Below are positions 17,866 through 25,649 of a DNA stretch of 31,125 nt, piece after piece. Location: positions 1 to 31,125 of IMG/VR virus record IMGVR_UViG_3300025000_000313. One strand, written 5' to 3'. Numbering within the stretch: position 1 is the stretch's first letter; every line of letters starts with the position of its first letter. The position numbers were made by a program, and so were the translations under genes. The notes under the pieces were generated by a model. The model did no database searches. It had not been told where the DNA came from and saw only the letters and a program-made list of their open reading frames with translations. The stretch comes from a virus.

Positions 17866-18105
17866 AAGGTTTAGAATCGAGCCTTATGCTATCGTTAATT
17901 ATCTCAATGGAGATATTGATAGTAAAAGTCTATGGATAATTAATTCAATGACTAAGATGTTGTAAAATGTAAATGAAATACAATGCTTACAAATGAGAGC
18001 TTAGAGACGAATTAATTGAAGTAGAACCTGCATTCGTGCAGAGGTTCAGGCTATGACCCTACTAGCACTAGAAGGTTTGAAACTCGACCAATGTTTGTAA
18101 GAAAG
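17866..18105 (+). ncRNA. Probable omega RNA / structured TnpB 3' region
   Basis: This gene-free stretch directly follows tnpB, where guide (omega/re) RNAs of TnpB systems lie. Visible structure: CTTACAAA (17986-17993) pairs with TTTGTAAG (18094-18101), closing a ~100-base domain. Inside it the GAACCTGCA/TGCAGAGGTTC hairpin (18024-18047) has a TTCG loop. Upstream is a possible GACTA (about 17950), which could pair with TAGTC at about 18122, as the P7 stem of a group I (IStron-like) intron would. The omega-RNA reading rests on position and folding; the intron reading is weaker because no 5' intron half is visible. Confidence 0.5.
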
Positions 18106-18135
18106 AGTTGATATTATTACATAGTCTAATAAAGT

Positions 18136-18179
18136 AAAGTGAAATAAGTAATAGAAAAATACAGTTCTTATTTCACTTT
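18136..18179 (+). terminator. 13-bp perfect stem-loop downstream of TnpB region
   Basis: AAAGTGAAATAAG (18136-18148) is exactly complementary to CTTATTTCACTTT (18167-18179), with an 18-base loop. It separates the TnpB RNA region from the next small-gene operon. The T-run is poor, so termination is only one option; it could be a processing or operator site. Confidence 0.5.
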
Positions 18180-18223
18180 GTCAATATTTATGAAATAAAT
18201 AAAATTAAAAGGGAATGATTAAT

Positions 18224-18418
18224 ATGAGAAACAATGTAAATATATTAAACAAAGAAATTTTAACTAATGAGGAATTATCTCAAAAACATTATGAAAGAAT
18301 GATGGGATTCTTAATTACTGATTTCGAAGGTAAAGATTTTAATGAGTGCGATATCATTCTTAGACAAATTATCAAGGTTGCTTATGATTTGCTTAATGAG
18401 CCTGATGTTATGAAGTAG
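18224..18418 (+). CDS. Hypothetical protein, 64 aa
   Basis: Not recognised. The ATG at 18224 is preferred because AAAAGGGA ends nine bases upstream; an ATG at 18215 abuts the ribosome site. The protein is acidic and mostly helical. It is the first gene after the TnpB element, followed by a ~100-base gap containing a 17-codon frame I do not support. Confidence 0.6.
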   Translation: MRNNVNILNKEILTNEELSQKHYERMMGFLITDFEGKDFNECDIILRQIIKVAYDLLNEPDVMK

Positions 18419-18523
18419 AAATGATTTGTGAGCGACTGAATGATAGCAAGGTTACGTTTAAATATTGTGTTGAGGATTAGTTTATGAAGTCTTAGATGAG
18501 ACAAATTAGAGGAGGAATTACAT

Positions 18524-18745
18524 ATGAATAAAAGACAAAATAAAAAGAAAATTAAATATATTATTGATAATATTCAAACTGTAAATCTGAAAGAAAATGA
18601 GTTTTTACTATTTAGATATGATCAAATTAAATATCGTCCTCAATATATTGCAGAATTAGCAAAAATAATTAGTAAAGATATTACTGGTAAAATTGTGTTT
18701 ATCCCTAATGACCTTGAAATGAAAAAAGTTTCAGAAGTAGAATAG
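18524..18745 (+). CDS. Hypothetical protein, 73 aa
   Basis: Not recognised. A GAGGAGGAATT ribosome site precedes the ATG. The protein has a strongly basic N-terminus (KRQNKKKIK), then a helix-strand pattern and an acidic end. It could bind nucleic acid through the basic head, but no motif proves it. It is co-directional with the next gene, 12 bases on. Confidence 0.65.
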   Translation: MNKRQNKKKIKYIIDNIQTVNLKENEFLLFRYDQIKYRPQYIAELAKIISKDITGKIVFIPNDLEMKKVSEVE

Positions 18746-18757
18746 GAGGAATTATTT

Positions 18758-18970
18758 ATGTTAGTAAAAATTGGAGACAAAATCTATGATTCTACTCAAA
18801 TTCCTATTTTATTGATATTTGATGCAAAAGAAATTAAGGATATGCAAAACTTAGCAGACAATAACCATAAATATTGTTCATGTCCAGATGATACAGAGGA
18901 GAAAGATATTGTAGAGTTCATGAGAACGGATGATGTAGAAATTGAGATTACTGGTTATGTAAGGTATTAA
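18758..18970 (+). CDS. Hypothetical protein, 70 aa
   Basis: Not recognised. AGGAGGAATT lies at 18745-18754, just before the ATG. The protein is acidic, with a C-x-C pair in HKYCSCPDD followed by a glutamate/aspartate-rich stretch. It likely shares an operon with the gene at 18524. Confidence 0.65.
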   Translation: MLVKIGDKIYDSTQIPILLIFDAKEIKDMQNLADNNHKYCSCPDDTEEKDIVEFMRTDDVEIEITGYVRY

Positions 18971-19051
18971 ATTGACTTTGTGTATAAAGTAATATATAAT
19001 ATTATTAGTTGGGATACATATGAAAAATAAATTGTAGAGGTGGTGAAAATT

Positions 19052-19551
19052 ATAGCAAAAGGTAAAATTAATCTTACTCCAAGAGCCACTAAACAAAAAA
19101 AAAAAAGGAAGACAAATATTCAGAATTAAGTGACATCAAAAAAATACCTAAATTTAATGCAGAAGATAAAGTAATTTTTGTTGGTTTAATTGTAAAATAC
19201 AGAGGTCAAGAATGCACAATTGTAAAAAGGAGTCTTAGAAAAGATGTTCATTATTATAAAATAAGATTCGAAGATGATTATGAATTAAAAGATATTACTT
19301 CTGGACTTCTTAAAACACATGAGGAATATGAACAATGGTTATTGAATCAAGAAAATGTAAATGAAGATGACCAAGAAGAAATCTCTGATATTGAGAAAGC
19401 AATTCTTGAAAAAGGTTTGACTCCTATGCGCAATAGATTGTCGTGTTACAATCAAGAAGAACTATACCATAGAAATTGCACGGGCTGTTGCTATGAACCT
19501 ACATGTATATATTGGAAGAAATATCAGTATGACAAGGTAAATTTTAATTAA
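19052..19551 (+). pseudogene. Gene with -1 frame break in A12 run; putative ATA start
   Basis: An open frame encodes a continuous protein from about 19107 to TAA at 19551: a beta-rich domain (DKVIFVGLIVKYRGQ, then YYKIRFEDDYELKDI) followed by a C-terminal cysteine cluster (RNCTGCCYEPTCIYW). The likely N-terminus (AKGKINLTPRATK) is in another frame, joined through twelve A residues at 19095-19106; thirteen would restore the frame. Upstream, GAGGTG (19037-19042) is nine bases from ATA at 19052, where other genes in this window have ATG-GCA-AAA; an in-frame GTG at 19043 touches the ribosome site. The only conventional start in the second frame is TTG at 19342. No function is recognised. Confidence 0.6.
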
Positions 19552-19567
19552 GAGAGGAAGATTATAA

Positions 19568-20173
19568 ATGAAAACTGAAATATATAAAATTGAAGCAAAT
19601 TGGATTCGCATTAAAAATGCTTGTCGTAACACTGTAAATAAAAACCATACTGACACAATTCCTAATAGTGAATTTAAAACTAAATTATTAATATCCGAAC
19701 ATAGTCCCATAAGATTAATTAATGTGGATTGGTCTTGGAAGAATATTAAATCTTTCGTCGCAACTCATTTTTCTAGACATAAATGGGAGTGCTTTATATC
19801 TACTCAGAGAAGCGATAGAACAGGTGTAGATAGAGATAAAGAACCTCAAGGGGCATTAGTTACCTTTGAAGGTGTAGCAAACGCTCAGAACTTAATTGAT
19901 ACAATGCGAAAGAGATTATGCTATCAGGCCAGTAAGGAAACTAGAGAGTTAGCTGAAGATTTAAAGGTTTCAATTAGTAAGACCGAAGTTGAATTAGCTG
20001 ATGTATTAGTCCCTAATTGCATATATAGAGCGAGTTGTCCTGAATTTGAGAATTGTGGATTTTGGAATAAATTTATTGAAAAATATAATATTTTAGATAT
20101 GTTGAATATTGATTCAAGATATAAATTATATAATGGAGATTTTTATACTAGAAAAATGAAGGATGGTAAGTAA
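19568..20173 (+). CDS. thyX: ThyX-like FAD-dependent thymidylate synthase
   Basis: A protein of 201 aa. ThyX makes dTMP from dUMP using methylene-tetrahydrofolate and FAD. Visible signature parts are SEHSPIR (Glu44-His45, the H-x-P element), FSRHK (Arg70-His71, standing for the RHR core), and STQRSDRTGVDR (residues 78-89), a phage-type variant of the S-x-N-E-x-S-x-R motif. A C-terminal LVPNCIYR segment matches the P-x-x-x-x-R region. The motif departs from the textbook form, so family membership is likely but not certain. The neighbouring dNMP kinase and upstream dCMP deaminase support a thymidylate route. GAGAGGAAG precedes the ATG. Confidence 0.72.
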   Translation: MKTEIYKIEANWIRIKNACRNTVNKNHTDTIPNSEFKTKLLISEHSPIRLINVDWSWKNIKSFVATHFSRHKWECFISTQRSDRTGVDRDKEPQGALVTFEGVANAQNLIDTMRKRLCYQASKETRELAEDLKVSISKTEVELADVLVPNCIYRASCPEFENCGFWNKFIEKYNILDMLNIDSRYKLYNGDFYTRKMKDGK

Positions 20174-20174
20174 T

Positions 20175-20696
20175 ATGGATATAATAATATTTGGTCAAAT
20201 GGGGGCAGGAAAAAGCACAGTAGCAAACTATTTACAAGATAAATATGGCTATTCTAAGTTTTCTCTTGGTGCAAAAATTCACTCTGAATGTAGGATGCAT
20301 GGAAATGAAACTCGTACAGAAATGCAAAATTATGGTCAAGCAATGCGTAATATATTTGGAATTAATGTATGGTGCAATTATGTCAATGATCAAACATTTG
20401 ACAAAGATAAAGTAGTTATTGATGACGCTAGACAGCTTAATGAATATGATTATTTTGAAGGATTAGGATATTTAACAGTAGCAGTAGTTGCAGATGATAA
20501 TAAAAGAATTGAGAGACTTAAAAAAAGGGTTGGATATGTAGTTGATCCTAATACTTTTAATCACGAAACAGAGGTTCAAGCTAGAGCGTGTATTAATAAG
20601 TGTAAAATAAAAATATATAATAATTCAGACGATATTAATGAATTAATTGAAGCAATTGAATTCAAATTAGGTGAATACTTAGGAGGTGAAATTTAA
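20175..20696 (+). CDS. Deoxynucleoside monophosphate kinase-like
   Basis: A P-loop kinase of 173 aa. The Walker A is GQMGAGKST (residues 7-15, Lys13) right at the start, as in dNMP and adenylate-type kinases. V-V-I-D-D-A-R reads as a Walker B-like strand, and basic lid residues follow (ERLKKRVGY). It would phosphorylate dNMPs, for example dTMP made by ThyX next door. The ATG at 20175 begins one base after the ThyX stop. The frame extends to an ATG at 20163 that would overlap thyX, and the P-loop position favours the shorter form. Substrate is not determined by sequence. Confidence 0.8.
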   Translation: MDIIIFGQMGAGKSTVANYLQDKYGYSKFSLGAKIHSECRMHGNETRTEMQNYGQAMRNIFGINVWCNYVNDQTFDKDKVVIDDARQLNEYDYFEGLGYLTVAVVADDNKRIERLKKRVGYVVDPNTFNHETEVQARACINKCKIKIYNNSDDINELIEAIEFKLGEYLGGEI

Positions 20697-20697
20697 T

Positions 20698-21132
20698 ATG
20701 TATACATATCTTGCAGGAGCACTTACCATACATCATAGAAATAATGAATTCTATAAGGCTACAAATTGGAGAGATAAATTTAAAACTTGGGCTAAAAATA
20801 ATTCAGTAAGTACATTTGATCCTTGTATTAATTTTCTAAGAGAAATAAATCATACATACGATCCTAAGATTGTGGTTGACCAAAATAATTATTACATTAA
20901 CAAATCAGATATTTGTATTGTTTGTCTAGATTCTATAGATTTTAGTCCTGGAACTATATTTGAGTTAACTAGATTTAAAGAATTAGGAAAACCAGTTATA
21001 GCATTTGGAAGCAATAAACATTGGAGTCCACATATTAACTCATGTATTAGTAATTATTGCGTAGAACTAGATGGTGCAATTGACGTTTTAGAAAATATGT
21101 TTGATCAATGGGGTTTCGGAGTTTATAAATAG
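20698..21132 (+). CDS. Nucleoside 2-deoxyribosyltransferase-like protein
   Basis: A protein of 144 aa. The features match the NDT/RCL fold: YLAGAL at residues 4-9 (like YLAGPM), an N-K-S-D-I-C-I-V-C-L-D strand (Asp71, Asp78), and SPGTIFELTRFKELGKPVI with Glu89 as the candidate nucleophile. Members exchange or hydrolyse the base of deoxynucleosides or deoxynucleotides, so a salvage or nucleotide-editing role alongside ThyX and dNMP kinase is plausible. The ATG at 20698 follows GGAGGTG (20682-20688). It starts one base after the kinase stop. Confidence 0.75.
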   Translation: MYTYLAGALTIHHRNNEFYKATNWRDKFKTWAKNNSVSTFDPCINFLREINHTYDPKIVVDQNNYYINKSDICIVCLDSIDFSPGTIFELTRFKELGKPVIAFGSNKHWSPHINSCISNYCVELDGAIDVLENMFDQWGFGVYK

Positions 21133-21144
21133 AAGGAGAATTAA

Positions 21145-21540
21145 ATGAATTATTGTGAAAACATAAAATGTAATCGAATTTCATCATGTGACTATCCTTG
21201 TGAACCATACACCGATTACATAATAAATTTATCATTGCAGAAAAATACTCTTGAACAAAATAAATTATTACCAACTTGTAATGATATAACTGATTTCCTT
21301 GAGTATGATGTTTCAAATGACATATGGTTAAAAATCATTAATAAAGAAGTTCCTCTGATAGAACTATTTGATCAAAATTCAATTTATGACTATCTTGAAA
21401 CGGAAAATGAAAAATATTGCAAACAAGAGGGGATTTGTCCTGAATGTCGAGGAAATCTTGTTCTAAAGGTGGAATACGAGGAGATATGGGGATCAAAAAG
21501 AGAATCAGAAAGGTATTTAGTTTGTGAGAATGGATGTTAG
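21145..21540 (+). CDS. Hypothetical protein with C-terminal zinc ribbon, 131 aa
   Basis: Not recognised as a family. It begins with clustered cysteines (CENIKCNRISSCDYPC) and ends in a likely zinc ribbon (CPECRGNLVL, then CENGC). The middle is acidic and helical. AGAAGGAG precedes the ATG. It follows the nucleotide-metabolism genes in the same operon. Confidence 0.65.
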   Translation: MNYCENIKCNRISSCDYPCEPYTDYIINLSLQKNTLEQNKLLPTCNDITDFLEYDVSNDIWLKIINKEVPLIELFDQNSIYDYLETENEKYCKQEGICPECRGNLVLKVEYEEIWGSKRESERYLVCENGC

Positions 21541-21581
21541 GAGAAAATAAAATTAAAATAATTTAAGGATGTGGTGAGAAT

Positions 21582-21662
21582 TTGTTTGTAGGTAATTTAA
21601 TATTTTACATAATTACAATCAATAAAATAAATATAAGAAAGAAGGATTTTAATAATGAATAA
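21582..21662 (+). CDS. Possible small leader peptide, 26 aa
   Basis: A TTG at 21582 with AAGGATGTGGTGAG upstream opens a 26-codon frame (a hydrophobic stretch FVGNLIFYIITI, then a basic tail). It overlaps the methyltransferase start by 8 bases. It could be a coupled leader or chance; the evidence is only the ribosome site and the overlap. Confidence 0.25.
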   Translation: MFVGNLIFYIITINKINIRKKDFNNE

Positions 21663-22671
21663 ATTAACAAACGTATGGATCAATGGAGATTGCCTTAAGG
21701 AATTACCAAAATTAGCAGATGCAAGTATTGACTTAGTTGTAACTTCTCCTCCTTATCATAATCTTAGAGTTTATTCTAATGATCCATCCGATATTTCAAA
21801 TTGCGAGACATATGAAGAATATTATTATCTTCTTGGATTAGCAGTTGAAGAATGTCATAGAGTTTTAAAACCTGGAGGTAAATTCGTTATTCAATTTGAA
21901 GATTACAATTATACACTAGGAAGAGATAATAAAAGAGGAAAAGAAAATATTGTAGGAGATATTAATAAAATCTTCATAGAAAAAGGTTTTACATTATGGA
22001 CTGAAGCAATTTGGCGTAAATATTCAGCACAAAGGGCTATGTTGGCAGATGGAGCTTTATGGTATCGAAATCTTAAAAATAGTGACGTTCAATTAGCAGC
22101 TAACTGGGGCTATGTTTACTGCTATCGCAAAGCAGGAGATACAGAAAATATAGTAGGAAGCGATATTACATTAGAAGACTGGGCAGCATGGGCAGATGCA
22201 ATATGGAATATTTCTAACTCTGGAATTGGACATACAACTCCTTTTGCAGAGGAACTTGTAAGAAGAATTATTAAATTATGGTCAATGCCAGGAGATACCG
22301 TATTAGATCCTTTTGCTGGAGCCGGAACGGTGAATAAAGTAGCAATAAATAATAATCGCAATGCAATAGGAATTGAACTTCGTCCTGATTTCTGTGAGTT
22401 GGCTATCGAAAAAAGATTCAGTAAATTCACTGAGGAAGATTTTTTACAATTAGATACTAGAGAACAAGTCACAGCAAGATTTGTAGCTGAAAAAGCAAAG
22501 TGTGAAGATGTTAAAGAAGAGAAAGCACAAGAAGCAGAAGTGAAGAAAGAATTGACAGACAAAAAGAAAACTCTTAGGGAGGAAATTAAACTATTGGAAA
22601 CTCAGTTAAATATTTTGGGCATGAAGAAATCTGAAATCAAAAAACTTAAAGATGAAGCAATCAATGATTAA
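21655..22671 (+). CDS. DNA adenine-N6/cytosine-N4 methyltransferase
   Basis: An S-adenosylmethionine-dependent DNA methyltransferase of 338 aa. The catalytic motif IV is TSPPY (Ser31-Tyr34) and comes before the AdoMet motif I DPFAGAGT (218-225), which is the beta-class order. The SPPY form is common in N4-cytosine enzymes but not exclusive to them. The last ~70 residues are lysine/glutamate-rich and likely coiled-coil. No partner restriction enzyme is adjacent, so it is probably an orphan that protects or marks the element's DNA. The ATG follows AAGAAAGGA. Confidence 0.9.
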   Translation: MNKLTNVWINGDCLKELPKLADASIDLVVTSPPYHNLRVYSNDPSDISNCETYEEYYYLLGLAVEECHRVLKPGGKFVIQFEDYNYTLGRDNKRGKENIVGDINKIFIEKGFTLWTEAIWRKYSAQRAMLADGALWYRNLKNSDVQLAANWGYVYCYRKAGDTENIVGSDITLEDWAAWADAIWNISNSGIGHTTPFAEELVRRIIKLWSMPGDTVLDPFAGAGTVNKVAINNNRNAIGIELRPDFCELAIEKRFSKFTEEDFLQLDTREQVTARFVAEKAKCEDVKEEKAQEAEVKKELTDKKKTLREEIKLLETQLNILGMKKSEIKKLKDEAIND

Positions 22672-25162
22672 ATTAGAAATACCAAAAGATAAAATAAGTT
22701 ACATACGCACCATTGAGGGAAGAAAGTTTAAGGATGGGTTCTGGTTTTTTCCAGATTCATCCCTTCCTAAATTAAAGGAATTAAAAATTATTGATTCCGG
22801 TGTTGAGATTAAAACTAAAGAATTTAAGCAATTTGATTTATCTCCACACCTTAGAGATTATCAAAAAACATTAGTGAATACGTCATTAAACTACAATAGT
22901 TATGGAATATTTGCAGATACAGGAACAGGTAAATGCCACGGTAGTGGAACTGAAATTTTAATGTTTAATGGAGAATATAAAAAGGTAGAATCTATTATAT
23001 TAGGAGATTTGCTAATGGGAGATGATTCTACTCCTAGAGAAGTTTTGTCGTTAGCAAGAGGGCAAGAAAAAATGTATAAAGTAGTACCAAATAAAGGTGA
23101 GTCATTTGTTTGTAATGAAAGTCACATATTATCTTTAAGAGCAACAGCATTTAAAAAGAATGTTTTTGAAAAGGATCAAATAATAAATATTTCTATTAAG
23201 GATTATTTAAAACAAAATGCTCAATTCAAACATCATATGAAGCTTTATAAAAAATATGTAGAATTTCAAGATAAAAAAGTATATTACCCTCCTTATATAA
23301 TTGGTTTGTGGTTAGGAGATGGTTCAAAAGATAATAGTACAATAACTAATTCAGATAATGAAATAGTTACATATATTAAATCATTTGCAAATGAATATAA
23401 TTATAATATTAGAGAGGAAGAAGGCAACAACACCAAAATTTATCATATCAACCGATCAATAAGATTTGGAGAAAATCCATTTAGAAGATATTTATTAGAT
23501 AATTGTGTAACAAATAATGAAAAACGAATACCTAAAGAATATTTATATAATTCTTATGAAAAAAGAATGGAAATTTTATCGGGATTATTAGATACAGATG
23601 GTTATTTAACAAGTGGATGTTTTGAAATAGTTACAAAATATGAAGGTTTGATGAATGATATTACTTTTTTAGCAGGTAGTCTTGGATTTATGGTTACACA
23701 TAAGAAAAGAAAGGGGATTATAAAAAAGTTAAATTTTCAAGGTAAATATTATAGAATATTTATAAGTGGTAATATAGACAAGATACCATGTAGAGTAAAA
23801 AGAAGAATTGCCCCTCCAAGAAAACAAATAAAAAATGTTTTAAATTGTGGTTTTACATTAGAAGATATGGGAATTGGTGATTACTATGGTTTTACTATCA
23901 CTGGGAATCATTTGTATTTTTTAAAAGATTTTTGGATTACTCACAATACTATTATGGGTTTAGAAATATCAAGATTCTATAATAAAACATTAGTAATCTG
24001 TCCTTTATCAATTATTGAGTGTGCTTGGATAGAAGATTGCAATAAATTCTATCCTAAAAGAAAAATTGTTTCATTATGGTCTAAATCAAAAAAACTAAGA
24101 TTAGAAAAATTAAATGAAGAAGCAGATATCTACATAATTAATTATGATGGATTAAAAATAATCTATAATGACATTCTGAACAAAAAATTTGATTGTATGA
24201 TTGTAGATGAGAGTAGTAAAATGAAAAATATGACTAGTCAAATTACAGCTACATTGTTAAATTTAGGAGAACACATTGAAAGTAAATATGTATTGTCTGG
24301 TTGTCCTACACCTAATCATAATAGTGAAATATTTCCTCAAATCAAATTAATTAATCCTGATATATTTGGTAATAATTATTATGGGTTTCTTGCTAAATAC
24401 TTTTCACAAGATATGGAGAATCCGCATAGGTGGTTTCAAACAGATCAAAATAAAGATGCTTTCTTTGAAAGATTAAGAGAACAAAGTGCATTTTTAAGAA
24501 AAGAAGATTGTGTTGACTTACCAGAAAAAACATTCTTGATAAGAAAATATCAGCTTGGAAAAGTCCAACAAAAGTATTATGACAATATGCTTTCTGATAT
24601 TAAAGACAATATCAATAATTGGTCGAAATTCGAATTCACAGCAAAATTAATGAAGTTGAGAGAAATAATATCAGGATTTGTAATAAGTAAAGATAAAGAA
24701 ATTATTGAATTTGAAACACAAAAGGATAATGAATTGGAGAATGTTTTAGAAGAGATTGGAAACAAACCAGTTATTATATGGTGTCAATTTATTCATGAAA
24801 TTGAAAGACTAGCCAAGAAATTTAATGGAATTGGATTAACTTCTAAAACCAAAGACAGAGATCAAATCATTAGTGATTTTAAAAATGATAAAATAAAATT
24901 GCTTTTTGTTCATCCTAAACTATTGGGGATGGGGTTAACATTTACAAATTGTAGTTACAATGTATACTATTCGCTTTCTTTTAGTTATGAAGAATTTAAA
25001 CAATCACAAGATAGAATACATAGAATTGGCCAAGTAAATAAATGTACATATATTGTGTTATCAGCAAACAAAACAATTGATGAATCAATTTATAAATGTT
25101 TAAGTAATAAAAAGAATGTGGTTGATGAATTGTATTTGAATTTAGGGAGTAATATAAAATAA
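22652..25162 (+). CDS. SNF2-family helicase with LAGLIDADG intein
   Basis: An 836-aa precursor (498 aa spliced). It is a DEAD-like SF2 ATPase of the SNF2/Rad54 type: HLRDYQK, Walker A GTGK/T split by the intein, CPLSIIECAW, the DE-x-x motif at Asp519-Glu520 (VDESSKMKN), SGCPTPN (motif III) and QDRIHRIGQ (motif VI, Arg788 and Arg791). It may remodel protein-DNA complexes or act with the methyltransferase, whose 3' end it overlaps. The start may be ATG at 22652 or 22664; no clear ribosome site is visible, so translation is probably coupled to the upstream gene. Confidence 0.9.
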   Translation: MKQSMIKLEIPKDKISYIRTIEGRKFKDGFWFFPDSSLPKLKELKIIDSGVEIKTKEFKQFDLSPHLRDYQKTLVNTSLNYNSYGIFADTGTGKCHGSGTEILMFNGEYKKVESIILGDLLMGDDSTPREVLSLARGQEKMYKVVPNKGESFVCNESHILSLRATAFKKNVFEKDQIINISIKDYLKQNAQFKHHMKLYKKYVEFQDKKVYYPPYIIGLWLGDGSKDNSTITNSDNEIVTYIKSFANEYNYNIREEEGNNTKIYHINRSIRFGENPFRRYLLDNCVTNNEKRIPKEYLYNSYEKRMEILSGLLDTDGYLTSGCFEIVTKYEGLMNDITFLAGSLGFMVTHKKRKGIIKKLNFQGKYYRIFISGNIDKIPCRVKRRIAPPRKQIKNVLNCGFTLEDMGIGDYYGFTITGNHLYFLKDFWITHNTIMGLEISRFYNKTLVICPLSIIECAWIEDCNKFYPKRKIVSLWSKSKKLRLEKLNEEADIYIINYDGLKIIYNDILNKKFDCMIVDESSKMKNMTSQITATLLNLGEHIESKYVLSGCPTPNHNSEIFPQIKLINPDIFGNNYYGFLAKYFSQDMENPHRWFQTDQNKDAFFERLREQSAFLRKEDCVDLPEKTFLIRKYQLGKVQQKYYDNMLSDIKDNINNWSKFEFTAKLMKLREIISGFVISKDKEIIEFETQKDNELENVLEEIGNKPVIIWCQFIHEIERLAKKFNGIGLTSKTKDRDQIISDFKNDKIKLLFVHPKLLGMGLTFTNCSYNVYYSLSFSYEEFKQSQDRIHRIGQVNKCTYIVLSANKTIDESIYKCLSNKKNVVDELYLNLGSNIK
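22934..23947 (+). other. Homing intein (338 aa) in SNF2 Walker A
   Basis: Residues 95-432 of the precursor, inserted between Lys and Thr of the P-loop (GTGK/T). It starts with Cys95, has block B near NESHIL, ends in ITHN, and uses Thr433 as the +1 residue. LAGLIDADG blocks are visible as IIGLWLGDG (Asp223) and LSGLLDTDG (Asp314, Asp316), so a homing endonuclease is likely intact. Splicing restores GTGKT. Confidence 0.92.
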
Positions 25163-25185
25163 ACAATGAAAGAAGGAAATATAAA

Positions 25186-25545
25186 ATGGCAAAGATTAAA
25201 CAATTTTATAATAAAAACAAAAGCAATAACAACATCAAATATCAAGTGAGATTTGGAATCCAATTAAATGATAATGAAGATGAATCAGGAGTTTTCGCAA
25301 AACCTGAATATTACTCATCAATTGAAAAAGCAAAAGTAGAAGTAATTGTAACATTTAATGAAATTATTAAAGATATGTTTCCCGATGCTACACATAATGG
25401 ATTATTTATGACGAAGGATATGAAATGCGATTGTGGGAGTAATGTTAGTTCTGTAAAATATAGCAATGGAGGGAAACAATTGTTTGGCAGAATGGATATA
25501 AAATTTGAAGGAGGAGAGGGTTTTATTGATATTGTGGAGGCCTGA
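25186..25545 (+). CDS. Hypothetical protein, 119 aa
   Basis: Not recognised. GAAGGAAA precedes the ATG. The central region is strand-rich and acidic, and the C-terminal part has C-D-C-G and a glycine-rich end (KFEGGEGFIDI). It is probably the last gene of the methyltransferase-SNF2 operon, before the terminator at 25583. Confidence 0.65.
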   Translation: MAKIKQFYNKNKSNNNIKYQVRFGIQLNDNEDESGVFAKPEYYSSIEKAKVEVIVTFNEIIKDMFPDATHNGLFMTKDMKCDCGSNVSSVKYSNGGKQLFGRMDIKFEGGEGFIDIVEA

Positions 25546-25582
25546 TATTAATTAAAATAGTAACTAGTTAAATAAAACTGTA

Positions 25583-25610
25583 AAGGGTGCTGAAAGGCAT
25601 CCTTCTTTGA
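25583..25610 (+). terminator. Probable intrinsic terminator
   Basis: AAGGGTGC (25583-25590) pairs with GCATCCTT (25597-25604), one G-U pair included, with loop TGAAAG, followed by CTTT. The T-run is weak, but the stem directly follows the last gene of the operon. Confidence 0.55.
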
Positions 25611-25649
25611 AATTTCTAAATTAATAAAAAATATTTAGGGGGTAAGAAG

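Noticed and set aside
18421-18474. A 17-codon frame between two small genes
   Set aside because: Too short, with no ribosome site and no similarity to neighbours.
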